Part shown: positions 1 to 11,789 of the stretch, piece after piece
Numbering within the stretch: position 1 is the stretch's first letter
Layout: each line of letters opens with the position of its first letter
Assembly: GCA_030765065.1 (NCBI GenBank)
Contig: CM060990.1
Location: 668,638,118 to 668,702,117 of the forward strand
DNA from: Deroplatys truncata
Lineage: Eukaryota; Arthropoda; Insecta; Mantodea; Mantidae
Length of the DNA stretch: 64,000 nt
Reading direction: 5' to 3'
The notes under the pieces: generated by a model
Database searches by the model: none
What the model saw: only the letters and a program-made list of their open reading frames with translations
Told to the model about the DNA's origin: nothing
Made by a program: the position numbers and the translations under genes

Positions 1-341
1 CAAAAATACACTTAAGGATCTGATTTTTTGAAATTAGATCTGCTGTATGTGTTAGTTTGATTGTTAATTTAATATTGAAACATATTCTTTAATTTTGGAT
101 ATTAATTTTTAAGTAAGCTGTATTAAAACACCCATAAATTAAAAAAAAATCTAGTCATAAAATCTAAGCAGAGAAATTGATAATAAGCTCCTAAGTAATA
201 TTGTGTAACATATGTATTAAAGTTGGATAATATTTAGTATAAAAACTTGGAATTAAAATTATAAAGGAAACATTCCCAGATTTGCGTTTAAAGACAAAAA
301 CTGAATATTCCATAGAAGGTTATTCAAATAGAAGTAACAGA
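1..341. other. AT-rich stretch, no feature seen
   Basis: AT-rich sequence with no open reading frame, repeat or motif that I can support. Confidence 0.5.
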
Positions 342-771
342 TTTTACATATCTATTTCTAATGAACGACAATATATGGCGACACATGCGATACATCACTG
401 AATAAAGAAAAGTTCAAAATGAGCACAATTTGTTATGCGAAGACGACCAGTGCTTTTCCGTTTGCATATGCAACCACCTTCTACGAATTTATTGCATAAA
501 TTCTAAATTTTTTTTATGACGAGGCTGCTCGTTGTTGAACTTACAACGAAATGCACGCTTAAATGAAACAATGGATTCACTCTTTGCATAATGCAGCACA
601 CATAACGACTTTTCCTGTGGCGTCGCCATTTTCTCGTAAACAAACACAGCGCCGCTGTAGGCACTGAATGGAACTAAGAGGTGGGGCTTAAAACTTTGAA
701 CATCCTCTATTCAAATATGTGTCGTATGTGTAGCTATCTATTGTCGTTCATTAGAAATAAATATGTAAATT
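342..771. mobile_element. MITE-like element with terminal inverted repeats
   Basis: The first ~50 bases (342-391) and the reverse complement of the last ~50 (721-771) match closely. They share the core TTTCTAATGAACGACAATA and a following ACACATNCGA-like block. The ~330 bp between them has no coding capacity. This is the build of a small non-autonomous DNA transposon. I could not identify a target-site duplication, so the superfamily and exact ends are open. Confidence 0.6.
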
Positions 772-1200
772 TTGCTCTTTTTTAAATAAGCCTGTATATA
801 TAACACTATACGGACACAAATGTCTCCCCTTCTGCCTTAGACACTTGTACATAGAAAGAAAAGATGAATGGTAGGAGCCGTACGGGGATTTGTAACAAGG
901 AATGATTTGTTCTTATATAGGTGACAGGTCTTTAAACTTTTCAAAGTACTCCGAAATATCTCCTTTCGCCCCTGCTCAACGAGGTCGGGGGCTACACAAG
1001 CGTCTCCAGGCAAGGGCGCAATGCAGCTCTAGCAAAAGGCCAGCTTAGGGCAGATCTTCACAACTGTCTGAGACATCCGTACACTTACAGACTAGTGTGA
1101 GACTATGTGGGGACACACAGGCATGAGGCAGCCACCTCCCGCCACAGCTAGTTATGGAAAGGATGTAACAACAGGATGGGTATGTATTTTCCATGGAGAA
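772..1200. other. Unassigned; probable old SINE body
   Basis: No gene is seen. Together with the tRNA-like remnant at 1578-1670 this may be the body of an older minus-strand SINE into which the SINE at 1201-1567 inserted. That reading rests on the interrupted continuity across the SINE and is tentative. Confidence 0.3.
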
Positions 1201-1567
1201 AACTTCTTCTTTCTCTGTTTGACCTCCTCTTATGTAGGACTTACACTCCCCAGGACTTACAGGCGCGTGCCTGGGGTCAGAGGCCTGTCGAGGAGCAGAC
1301 ACTCATGGATCAGACAGAATATTCAGGATGGGTGATCAGCCCGATGCCTGGTATGGGAGGAAGGAAGTAGATGAAACGAAATGATGGTGAAATGGATGAA
1401 AGCAAAGGTGATGATGGAGCAGTTGGTGGAATGAATGGCGGGGGAAACCGGAGAACCCGGAGAAAACCCGCCCAGACGCCGCTTTGTCCACCACAAATCC
1501 CACATGCGGGTCCCTGGGATTGAACCCGGGCCGCCTCGGTGAGAGGCGAGTGGTCTAACCACTCGGC
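1201..1567 (-). mobile_element. SINE family 1, full-length copy (SINE1a)
   Basis: Read on the minus strand it starts with a tRNA-like head: an A-box-like GGGCCGAGTGGTTAG and a B box GGTTCAATCCC. A body follows with the GGTTTTCTCCGG / GGTTTTCCCC block, and it ends in a purine-rich tail. It is flanked by a perfect 10-bp target duplication, CCATGGAGAA (1191-1200 and 1568-1577), the signature of LINE-mediated insertion. Other copies lie at 13717-14035 and 26275-26580. Short ORFs across it are incidental. Confidence 0.85.
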
Positions 1568-1577
1568 CCATGGAGAA

Positions 1578-1670
1578 TACAACTTAAAAAATCCTAGATA
1601 CCGGGGACTGAATCCAGGATCCCCTAAATGCAAGCCACAGACTTTACCGTCTGAGATAACAATGATTTAC
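1578..1670 (-). mobile_element. tRNA-like SINE head remnant
   Basis: The reverse complement contains GGTAAAGTCTGTGGC and a B-box-like GGATTCAGTCCC. This resembles the head of the SINE at 27055-27498 (GGTAACTCTGTGGC, GGTTCGATCCC). It is read as a decayed copy interrupted by SINE1a. Confidence 0.4.
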
Positions 1671-2690
1671 AAGTTTATATATAGAAAATCCTAACCTTGT
1701 TTTCACGCAACACACGGGAGGCTAATACAGGAATTCTAAAACGTAAAATTTTTTTACAACATCAAATTTTATTTTTAGATACAGATTTAAATTATATTCC
1801 TTCAGATACACGTCTCTGATTCCAAAAAGCCGTCTACACAAGCAGAAGTCACTAAAATGTGGGTATAAATCCCCATAACTGTTCCAAATGAATAAATATT
1901 GAAAAACAAATACTTCGGCAACAACCTGGATAACCACGCCCTCTGCAGAAAGTAGAAATTACCATCTTAGACTGTCGACACTATTTTATACATTTTACAA
2001 TTGTACTTACTGCAGGGAAATAACCAATAAAAATAAAGTATAATAAAAACGGGACTTCTGGTAAGCAAAATTACCCAATAATTTACTCGAAGTTTAAATT
2101 CAGCTAATCTTGCTTCAGATCTTAAGAGATTGCTTTTAGCCTTCAGCGACCGCAACTAAATAAATGCGTAACAAGAAATAAAACAACACACTGGGTAAAC
2201 AATATATAACTTAGTGATACAGTATAGAATGTAATCTGTGTTTTTCTACATTACCTACGACTTTCAAAATATTGAACAGAGGAGTAAAATCTGACAATGG
2301 GGTACGATACTGATTAACTATATGTTTTAAACAAGAGTCTCTCTGAATTTTAGTTTCTTCAGCTTCTGTTACTTTTGCTTATAGCACATTCACAAAGCAT
2401 TCAGAGAGACATTAGAAGTATCTGATAATTTATGGATGCAAATCTAATTAAATGAAACGTACAAAGGAATATAAAAGTATGCTTTTAAGGAGATACATCT
2501 TTGAAAATTGGTAAAGAATTGACAAAATTCCCGAATTTGGTTTTCTGTCTTAAAATAATAGACATTGCTTCAATAATATCAAGCTTAATTTGGTCTAGCG
2601 CTACTACAAAAAGCGTCACGTGACGATTTAACTAACCCTACACATGTGTCATGGCTGCCACGTCCACTGTGTAATACACACTGTCATGAT
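1671..2690. other. AT-rich stretch, no feature seen
   Basis: Only short random-looking ORFs. No repeat or motif is recognised. Confidence 0.5.
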
Positions 2691-2694
2691 AAAT

Positions 2695-3427
2695 CTAATA
2701 CAGTGCCTTCGTTTTATGACAAGGCCACACCGCCTTATGTGCGTATCGGCCGAGCCGGCAGTGATTTCGTTACAATACCACTGAGCAGCAGCGGCGCAGG
2801 ATGTGTCAAGGGAACGTTTATTAGCTGTGAGCTGTCTCAGTTATTGCTATGTCTTCGTGTTATGAAGTGTTTCGACAATACTTGTGTTATGTGTGATTTC
2901 CTTAAGAATGTTAGTCCACTGAAATGCCTGCCAACAAATTCACGCTTGAACAGTGTATTTTTACGTACGATACATACGTGAAAACTAAATCATGTGCACA
3001 GGCGTGTAGACAATTTCAGCAGCAATTTCCTGCTTATCCAGTTCGGGGTAAAAACACTTGAGATATTTGGTCAATAAATTTATGACAACAGGATCGCTAA
3101 ACGCTAAAAAATAAACTTCATCGGAACAATCCTCACACCATAGACGAACTTAAGGACAATATAAACGCAGAAATTATGAACAATACGCAAGAAGAAATTA
3201 TGCGTGTGAATGGTAATTTCATCCAACGATGTCAAGAATGTCTTCGCGCAGATGGACACCACTTTCAAGAATACTTATAACAAGGTACTCATTACATTTA
3301 TTTAACAACACTCGTGAGTAAGTAACGCGGGAGTTAGGAACGTAAAACCCCGCAGTGTAGTAGACTGTGTACGGAGAACGCATTCGCGTGATCCGCGGCC
3401 TTGGCATAAAACGAAGGCACTGTATTA
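2695..3427. repeat. Inverted repeat pair
   Basis: A ~28-base block containing CAGTGCCTTCGTTTTATG at about 2698-2728 recurs inverted at about 3398-3425. The enclosed ~670 bp is somewhat GC-richer than its surroundings and has no recognisable protein. It may be a degenerate TIR element, but neither outer ends nor a target duplication could be set. Confidence 0.4.
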
Positions 3428-4890
3428 CTTGTGATATTACTGACACTTTATTCAAATTTGGCGCTGTTTCGAGGTTTAGGGGCGTTTGTGTGTGTGGCTG
3501 CACTGTGACAGACAACTGACTATCACATTACGACATATCACGCGTTTTATCCCAATACTTGGCATTGTTCACAGATTAATAGCATTGTTTGTGATTATGA
3601 GCTTTTAGTGTTTCTCTCATGTGAAGAGACTAAACCAGAAAAACTAAACAAATCTAAAAATATAGCTTATATATTTTATAGGGTTAAGATAACAATGTCG
3701 TATTTATAAAATACAACCAGGATATTCTGTATCAGTAAGCAAAATGCAGCTAAGGGCCACCTAAGGAGCTGGTAATTTTTAGCTGCATAATGGATCAGAA
3801 AGTTGATTTATATATGTTTAACCTCAATTTTCCCAGTTCCATATTTTCTACATTTTACTAACTTCCAAATATCCCACACGATGCAATTTTCGATCATTAT
3901 GCACGAAATTTTAAACACAGTTTTAAGAGTAACTGTAAATTAAGTGTATCTATTTACATTTGTTGTATTTTTGCTATTCGGACTGAGAAAAATTATAATG
4001 TTTAATTCCTATTTTTAAAGAATTATGAAAATAGCAGTTATTAAAAATTATTACCTTTTCTTTCATTAATATTGTGAAGACAAGAAGTTCACATGGGTAC
4101 AAGTTATTAATAGATTAAAATGAGTGCAAAAACTTATGTCCCATGCATTAATTTTTAAAATTATTACCTATGGATCGTTTTAAAAATAGCTTGCAATTGA
4201 GATATTTAAAAAAAATGAATTCTGCATAAAGTACTAGAGCTAAAAACCTGAAATTATTTTACCATTCTTTATTATAACACATAAATTGTATACATTTGAA
4301 AGAAATCGAACTAAAACTATAGATTTTTCAATTTTCACAGATGTGTCCCCTTAACACGAGCCACTCATTCTAGAAAATGAATATTGTAACGCTCAGTAGA
4401 ATAACATTTTTATAATGCTCATTGTTGTCAACCTTGATTTTGTGATGGAAGTAATAATAATAAATATATACATTAAGCGGAAGCCTTCTACCACTTACTG
4501 TAACGGCGGATTATTTGATGCCTCGGAAATGGGTTCTTCCAATAAATTCAACTGTTTCGAATACAAACGATGTAATCAATGATATCAATACCAATGCTAC
4601 TTCCTCTGCAGAAGGATTTCATATTTCAAATTGTAACAACTGTACAGTCAATATCAGTTGCATCAATGGAATAAAAATAACGTTAAATAATATATATGTG
4701 TATTAATAAAATTATGGTTGTACCTATTCTACTTTATTTTTGCCACAGCCTTCATATATGATAGAATTTTATGGTTGTCTAAGTGATCATGGTGATATAA
4801 ACGTTGCTATAAACAACAACGAAGGCCAAACAACAACAAACTAGGGCTCGCCATTGCCCATGTCACAATGTATATTGCTATTTCCATACA
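3428..4890. other. AT-rich stretch, no feature seen
   Basis: No supported gene or repeat. A 63-codon ORF near 4515-4706 is Asn/Thr-rich and has no recognisable similarity. Confidence 0.5.
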
Positions 4891-4952
4891 AATTTCAGCG
4901 GGATACTTTATAATTTAAATTTCAGCGGGATACTTTATAATTTAAATTTCAG
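4891..4952 (+). repeat. 27-bp tandem repeat, 2.3 copies
   Basis: The unit begins AATTTCAGCGGGATACTTTA and is repeated exactly at 4891-4917 and 4918-4944, followed by a partial third copy. Confidence 0.9.
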
Positions 4953-5164
4953 GCCGGTATAAACGTTTTATACTATTTCAACACATGTTAAAAGCGATTT
5001 TACTTTGTTCGTAGAATTGCTACTCTCGGCTTTCAGCCTCCGTCTGCAAAAATCCCAACTCAGAAAAATGTTTTTGGAGGTTTAAAATAAGGCAATTTTG
5101 TCATACGATGGTTTACGTAAAGAAGAACAGAATTACTCTTTCTTTAACTGTTTACCCTCCTTTT

Positions 5165-5456
5165 TGTAGGCATTACACTCCTAAGGACTTAAAAGCCAAT
5201 GCTTTGGGTCAGTATCCTGTCGAGGAGCAAGCAAACACTGGATCACAGCATATCCAGGATGGGTGATCAGCCCAATGCCTGGTATGGCGGTGAAAGAGGT
5301 GGAAATGAAATGCGGTGATGAAAAGAGTGATACGAAAATTCGCGGATAAAATTATCCAACCCAGCATTCGCCTAGCGATCAAGGAAAACCGCGAAAAACC
5401 TTCGCTCAGGACCTCCCGAATGCGGGCTACAGACATTGCCGTCTAAACCATCCCTC
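5165..5456 (-). mobile_element. SINE1-related copy, divergent
   Basis: It shares the 3' body of SINE1 (GGATGGGTGATCAGCCC and the following CCTGGTATG, seen on the plus strand). The minus-strand middle reads GGTTTTTCGCGGTTTTCC then GGCGAATGCTGG, as in the SINE at 27055. The tRNA head is degraded. It is the first of three related fragments in a loose tandem arrangement. Confidence 0.6.
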
Positions 5457-5584
5457 TCGGCGAAGAACAGAATATGAAAGTATATTTCTTTGTATTATTT
5501 TTACTCCAATTTTCCGGCTAATTGTCAGTTTAAAAATTTTGATCGTTCTTTTATATATGTTATTCTTTTTCAGATTACTCTCGT

Positions 5585-5745
5585 TTTTAAAGGACTTACA
5601 AGCCAATGCTTTGGGTCAGTAGCCTGGCAAGCAAACTCTGGATCATAGCATATCCAGGATGGGTGATGAGCCCAATGTCTCTTCGGCAAGGACCTCCCGA
5701 TTACGGGCCAGAGGCATTATTAGCTGAACCACTTCGCTCGGTGAA
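5585..5745 (-). mobile_element. SINE1-related copy, internally deleted
   Basis: It repeats the outer parts of the 5165-5456 copy but lacks the middle ~130 bp. The ~125 bp that follow 5456 and 5745 also resemble each other (both contain ATTTTCCGG then TTAATTGTCA-like sequence). The duplication therefore covered SINE plus flank. Confidence 0.6.
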
Positions 5746-5871
5746 GAACAGAACTTGGAAATATATTTCTTTTGTATTCTTTTTACTCTAATTTTCCGGT
5801 TAATTGTCACTTTAAAACTCCTCATTGTCCTTTTATAAATCTTATTAATTTTCAGATTACCTTTATCTTTA

Positions 5872-5908
5872 GAAAACTTACACTCCCAAGGACCTATAAG
5901 CCAATGCC
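5872..5908 (-). mobile_element. SINE1-related 3' fragment
   Basis: A short third fragment (ACTTACACTCCCAAGGACCT then AAGCCAATGC) follows the second flank copy. It is read as the end of a degenerate tandem array. Confidence 0.45.
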
Positions 5909-5955
5909 GGAGAATTTTATCATTATACTTTATTACATTTTCCTGTATGCATAGT

Positions 5956-6279
5956 TTAAAATGACGGTATGATACAAATGACCCTTTTCTTTTCTTTCTT
6001 TAGCGGAATCATTTCTACACCTCCCGTAACTCGGAAGGCATATTTATCCCTGCATTCAGCGCAAAATTTTCCCTCAACACATGACATTCCAACATGGCAA
6101 GTACGAAGGGTCTTGTGGGGGATTCTACAGCACAAAGAATGAGCCACCCACGAGCTTTGTTGCTTTTCCTTTCGCTCTGCCCTATGTTGGGTCACCCTTC
6201 TCCTCCTCCTCCTCGGCCTTCGAAACCACCCTCTTCCAGCAACAAAGAAACAAATGATACGTGATTCGCGCAATTGCAC
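5956..6279 (-). other. Unidentified Cys-rich ORF
   Basis: The 107-codon frame has an Arg-rich stretch followed by a Cys cluster (CC, RTCHVGMSC, FCAEC). The spacing loosely recalls zinc-binding tails of some DNA-transposon proteins such as piggyBac. I do not recognise the protein. There is no catalytic domain alongside and no clear start context, so it may be a transposon tail, a host exon or chance. Confidence 0.2.
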
Positions 6280-7295
6280 AGATGTTTGTAGTGGCAGGAG
6301 AGAAACACTGAGAAAGATGACAAGGGGCCGAAGAAAGGCGCTTTAAAGTGAGGGAAAAGGATGCAAACGCGAGCGTTGTGCGAAAGAAAAGGGAGGATGG
6401 GAGAGGAAGAAGGAGCACGAGGAAGAGCAAAACGTTTGTCTTTCTGGAGCTAGTGTGTCAGCTACGTTCTGGCTTCCTCTTCCGTAGTGCTGCAAGTTGA
6501 GGTTTAGAACGAAATTTGTGAGTGCGTGCAGCATCGAATGGAATGGTTTGTAGTGGGGTGGGGGCAGTGCTGCTATCCCTGTGGCTATCATTAAAGTGAA
6601 ACCTAGGGAATGTAGATTGTGTGTTGGAACAGGAATTGGAAGAGTGGGGGAACTTGAGACATGGGGGTGGTGGAGGATAGATGGATGAATGTGAAGTCTG
6701 AAGAGAGGTGGTTTGGAAAGAGAACGAATATGCAATACAGGAAGCATTTCTAGCCAAAGCACAGTATGTGTGTTTGCCTTGTTTACTTTCCACACTTAGA
6801 AGTAAAAACTATTGTCTTAAGCCATAACCGTGGCACCATGTTACTAAAATTACGAGGGAGGTTCTTAAAGTAGGGTCCGCTATGCCTTAAAACACTTTAG
6901 TTAACTAATCTTTTATTCCATTCTTTATAACATAAGCTCCCTCTCTCCATGCAGTTTTCAAAATCAATGAAACTTTCATTCTGATGTAGAATAAATTTTA
7001 ATTGCTCGCCGTCAGTCCATAAAACAACCTTACAGCTTCTAAGGTGCATGTTTTTGTGTCTACGATTACATGGTAGAAGAAACTGCGTTATTGGCATACT
7101 TGGTTTCAGGGGATGGGAACTAAAACTAGTGTTCCGAAAGTCAAGGCTTTATCACAAAGTAGCTGATGTTAATGTGATGTTAGCCAAAACAGACGACACA
7201 TTATTTTGTAGCGGTTCCCTTGGTAGGACCAACTACGTTGATGATGATGGATGCTGTGTTTCGTACCTGTAGGTTGTGGTGGTATGTCGATTCTG
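6280..7295. other. Unassigned; purine-rich on plus strand
   Basis: The 6160-6800 part is G/A-rich on the plus strand, which keeps several minus-strand frames open (for example 6343-6795). Their Pro/His/Ser-rich translations look like composition artefacts. No feature is supported. Confidence 0.4.
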
Positions 7296-7401
7296 GCCCC
7301 ACGTTGGACGCCAATTTGGGATAGTATTTCCACGTTAGGGCGACAATTTGCGGTAATATTTCGCCTATTTGATTGCATGCCCCACGTTAGGGCGGCAATT
7401 T
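7296..7401 (-). repeat. Array of three tRNA-Lys primer-binding-site-like motifs
   Basis: On the plus strand GCCCCACGTTGGACGCCA (7297-7314) differs at one base from the 3' end of insect tRNA-Lys(CUU) plus CCA. Diverged versions follow at 7330-7350 and 7379-7401. Each is followed by ATTTG, so read on the minus strand each is preceded by ...CA-AAT, the usual LTR/PBS junction. The array sits at the end of the LTR-like region that follows. Confidence 0.7.
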
Positions 7402-8650
7402 GCGGTGGTATGTGGCTATTTTACGGTACAGTATTTGTAGGAATTGTCCCGGGTTCGGTACTAGCTCAGAGTTCTTTGCATGGATCTTGGATCTCGGGTC
7501 AGTGGTGAATACGACTGTTTAATTTCCTGCTCGTTTATTTACCGTCACCGTTTTAACATTTGATTCCTGCTATTACTTCGACACACACGCGCATTTCTTA
7601 TTTGTTACACTTCATATCATCGCGCCTATCCGCTGTCTTCCAAACTTTTCTGACAACCATTTCTAAGGAACTACCACGACCAAGTGTGACTTCTAAATTC
7701 TCCTACACATTTTCTAAAAAACATCCCCCAGGAACTACCACAGCCAAGTGTGAATTCTAAACTTTTCAGACAACCATCTCTAAGGAACTACCACGACCAA
7801 GTTTGTGTTCTAAAATCTCCTGTTTCTCTATTTCAAACGTTCTATATCTCCCCATTGCACTGTCACCTGATTTCTAGCTTCTTCCATTGGAGGCCTAAGG
7901 CTATCTGTCTTTTGGCGAACATTGACCCTTTTCTACACCTCTGCGTTCCAGGAACCTAACGGGACACTTAACAATAGAGGGAAAAACCACCCGTTTCCGG
8001 CCGCTGATGGCCTTGACTCCCTCAACCCTCATTTCCACTTACAGTAACATTCGCTTTCCAGTTTTATTTAACACTATCCTTACTGTTATTGATATTTATT
8101 CTCCCTATGATTATAATTTTATTTAACTACTCAAAACATACTGCTTCAAGGTCGTCTTGATGTCCGTACTCTCGTGACGTATCTCGATGTTCTCGTAGAC
8201 TGGAATCTGATGATCGTATATCTGTATTGTTGTGTGTGTTAGTATACTGTAATTATTATTTTATAATTGTGCCATGGCTGCTGTATTGGTGTCGGAGAGC
8301 ACTTGTGTCTTGTCAGAGTTAGGTATGGAGAAGGTTAAAGTACTTTGCACACACGTATTCTGTTAATTATTTCACTTATATTTTGGATAAATCACATGCA
8401 AATATTTATAATTCACTATCACCTTTGTCATGTTAAATATGTATCACCGGTAGACTTTAAATATGTAAGTTTAGCGTCTGTTTAGAGACGAGCTTATACA
8501 CTACCTTCCTGCTCGAACACTGACAAGCTTCCGTTAGCGTTCCTTCCAACCGTTCTTCTTAACGTACGTATTTGAATTATAGGCATGTATCAATGTACCT
8601 GATTGGTGCTAATATATCCAATAGCATCCAATAACAGTTATGTTAATGAC
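7401..8650 (-). mobile_element. Possible LTR (LTR-C), sense minus; right limit unknown
   Basis: The PBS-like array at 7296-7401 implies an LTR ending at 7401 on the minus strand, where the sequence reads ...CCGCA then AATTGCCGCCC. CCAAT-type motifs occur near 8610-8635. I could not find the other LTR end or a target duplication, so the extent is a guess. Confidence 0.35.
7645..7822 (+). repeat. Degenerate tandem repeat, three partial copies
   Basis: The block GGAACTACCACGACCAAGT, with flanks, occurs at about 7668, 7731 (GGAACTACCACAGCCAAGT) and 7783. The copies are separated by CT-rich spacers. Confidence 0.75.
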
Positions 8651-8744
8651 ATCATAAATACTACACAACAGTTTGTTTTGTCTAATGCGCACTGTCACCT
8701 TCGAAGTAGTCTCCTTGGGAGTTGATACACTTGTCCCAGCGCTT

Positions 8745-9360
8745 CTATCACTACTGGAAGCACTTCTGGAAGTCCTCTTCTTTCAAAATGCTCAGAGCCT
8801 TCTGCGATTCGCGATGGATGACATCAATGTCCTCAAAACGGTGTCCTCGGAGCCGCATTTCAAGTCGCGGGAAAAGAAAAACCTCCGCTGGTGCCAAATC
8901 TGGAGAATAGGCGGAATGGGAAACAGTATTCATCCTATTTTTATCCAAAAATTAGCGAACAGAAAGGGCTTTGTGCACGGGCGCATTGTCATGATGCAGT
9001 AACATGTCCAAATTGTCTTTCAAAATGCTTTGAACACTTCCAAAGGAGAATCCTAATGAGTCAGAAAGTCCTCTTATTGTAATGCGTCTATCATTTAAGA
9101 CCATTTCCCTCACCTGATTGATATTTTCATCAGTTTTGCTGGAACAGGGTCGCCCCGAACGATCTGCATCTTTAAATGGTGTCACACCACTTTTAAATTT
9201 CGAAAATCACTCAAATGCTTGAGTTTTGCCCATAACTTCCTCCCCATAAGCTGTTCTTAACAGCTCATAGGCTTCTGTTGCAGTTTTACCGAGTTTAGAG
9301 CAAAATTTGATGTTCGTTCTTTGTTCTTCGTAATCTGACACTTTGCTACGCGGAAAAATC
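8745..9360 (-). pseudogene. Mariner transposase relic, internally deleted
   Basis: On the minus strand the N-terminal part reads KLGKTATEAYELL, then SGRPCSSKTDENI, then a helix-turn-helix-like RRITIRGLSDSLGFS. It jumps straight to the C-terminal catalytic part, HHDNAPVH and YSPDLAPAEVFLFPRL. Mariner-family transposases normally have ~150 residues, including the first catalytic Asp, between these parts, so the middle is deleted. A TGA replaces a Trp codon near 9222, and the last acidic position is Glu where mariners usually have Asp. Neither TIR was resolved. It is a dead copy. Confidence 0.8.
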
Positions 9361-11789
9361 GCAGCACGTGCAAAACACGTGTTCACCTCGTCACTGAATG
9401 GTCACAGGAAGTCATGTGACCTCTCATTTTTATCGGAAAGGAACGCTGCATGTACAGTCTGGGTACTGCATTTCTCGTAATTTTATATTACTTGTTATAT
9501 AGCTAACAATGGCCTTTCCCCCTCATAGTATATATTATATGTTATAACGTTATATACTTGTTCTCTAGCATGTGTACATTATGAATATATATGTTTATAA
9601 AACCATCTTAATTATTATATGTACAATAATATCAAAGAAAGTATATTACACGTAAAATATTAAAGAAAGAAATTATTAGCTTGTTGGTGCTGAGAAGCTG
9701 TGAATTGGATATCTTATTACATTAATGAGTTATTGTATTAGTTCGTCCGTGGCTAGTACTGTATGTTGCTTCAATTTATGTCCTTCAAGAAGCTTTCGTA
9801 CATGTGCCGCAAATGTCCCCTAAAAGATTATCACAGCCAATTTTCAATACAGAAAAGTTTAACTCCAGAAACAGCTACACGTTTCCTAGATGTACTGGCG
9901 GTGGAAGTCTGTGACGAGGTTCTAAGAAAACTTATGCTACGCTAAGACAAATGTTAGATAAACATTGATAACTAGTATAAAATTAGAGTAAGGTTTGAGG
10001 AGTTGGTAAAAAAGAAACTATCGAAAATATTGAGTAGTTCGTACTTTATTGCAAAACGGACCTTACTTTTAAAATGCTCCTCGTATTTAACAGCTGTAAC
10101 TTCAACAATATTATGTAACATCCTGTGTGAGGAATTGTACAAGTGGATACTTTGAAGATTTGTAACCTGAACTGCATATAATAATAATCATCACAATAAT
10201 GAGACTATTACACCGCGGAACATTTCAAAGGCACTAGTGCATTGATTCGATTGTGTGATTATGAACACTAATTTGAATGCCTTCCTGCGATTATAAAAAC
10301 TGTTCTGATGGCACATTAAATTCTATCTCCGTCATCTTTATTTGTTCTCCAGGTTTCAAACTAACAACCAGTAAACGTTAAGAGCACATCGGGTGCATGG
10401 AAACGCGCCGATACTTCTGGTTTCCTATACGTTTTTTCTGCTTCCTTTATTTAATTTTGGCAGAATCTCCTTATCATCTGTGCTCCACGCCAGCCCTGTG
10501 TAAGCCAACCTCTTATTGGTTTGAATTCAAGTCCAACACACACGTATTAGCCTATGAAGAAAAGTAAGGCCTAGGTGAGCGGCGAAAGGAGAGGAGTATG
10601 GGAAAATTTCAGCTGAGTGGCTGGTAGGTATGCTTAGCCACGACTGTCCACACATCTAGATGAGTCCGTCTCGTAATTGTTTCACGTCAAATGTACGGTA
10701 CTCAAATATTAACGTAAGACATACGTCGGTTTCAGGCTTAAGAGCATAAGAAAAGGGGGAAGTAAGTAATGGAGTGCTAGAACCAGGTAAGGGGTGGGAT
10801 CTGGGCGTGGCAGTGGCGGTTTAGAAATTCTTTACAATCACAAACCACTGCGCGTTATATTGGCACGTTCTTCTAAAGTAATCCCTTATGCTGCTCTAAA
10901 GCTCACAGTATCGCCATTGAAGCAACTACTCGAAAACTCTACTGCTGGCGTCTGTCTAGAATGTCCTCTTTTGGATATCTGGAGGCAGAGCAGGAAACAA
11001 AGAGATCCTCGAACTTTCGCCATTTGTGCACCTGTCTCTATTGTGGGACCTACTATTTGAGTAGAGGGAGACAAAGAAGGGTTTTCGCACACAATGTTAC
11101 AATTCCATCATCATTCATAATATATTTCAGCATAACTCTGTTAGTACGCTTCTTGAGGGACCATAATCTAAAAAAGTAGTAATCGGGACAGCAATATATG
11201 CGGTAAATGTTTTATAACATATGCTACATAACTGTCTCAGGAAATATACACATTATTATAGAGGAAAATAAGTATGATATAAAATACTAAATAATTATCT
11301 TAAATAAAGAAGGAGACCACAAATTTCCACTATCCCAATTTACGGCACGCAGGCGCAATAATCAAGGAAAATTGGGGTTTACAGGAAAGCTGATAAATTA
11401 CCAGAACACTTTTGAAAGTTAAATCTTTTTGGTCTATAAAATGATGCCAGTGCCAAAATTATTATACAGTTATATAATCTGGATTATGATAAAACATAAA
11501 TAAATAAAATAGACTCTTAGTAAAAGTAAGTGAAATGAAATAAATACCTAAGGATAATTGCAGGATACCGAAAAACACACCATAAAGGAAATGAAGACAT
11601 AAGATAAGAATTAGGAATGTTTAACCTGAATGATAAAGCAAAATAATAAAATAAAGTGGACAATCCAAGCACAGAGATTGAAGTGTTACTTTATGAATTA
11701 TAAACTAAGGGGAAAGACAAGTATAGGAAGGCCTATTAAAGGATGCCTGAACAAGATATGTAGACTGCAACAGACAGAAATATCTAAAA
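9361..11789. other. No supported feature
   Basis: AT-rich sequence with scattered short ORFs. The 60-codon plus-strand frame at 9763-9945 looks somewhat protein-like, but I cannot assign it to a family. The frames at 10794-11179 overlap on both strands and are unconvincing. Confidence 0.4.

Noticed and set aside
1201..1567. tRNA gene candidate on the minus strand
   Set aside because: Good A and B boxes but no acceptor stem. The 10-bp duplication and family copies show it is a SINE head.
6343..6795. 150-codon minus-strand ORF
   Set aside because: The Pro/His/Ser-rich translation fits pyrimidine-rich composition. No domain, and an overlapping ORF in another frame looks equally good.
10794..11179. 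Small gene on either strand
   Set aside because: Three overlapping frames on both strands with no family resemblance.
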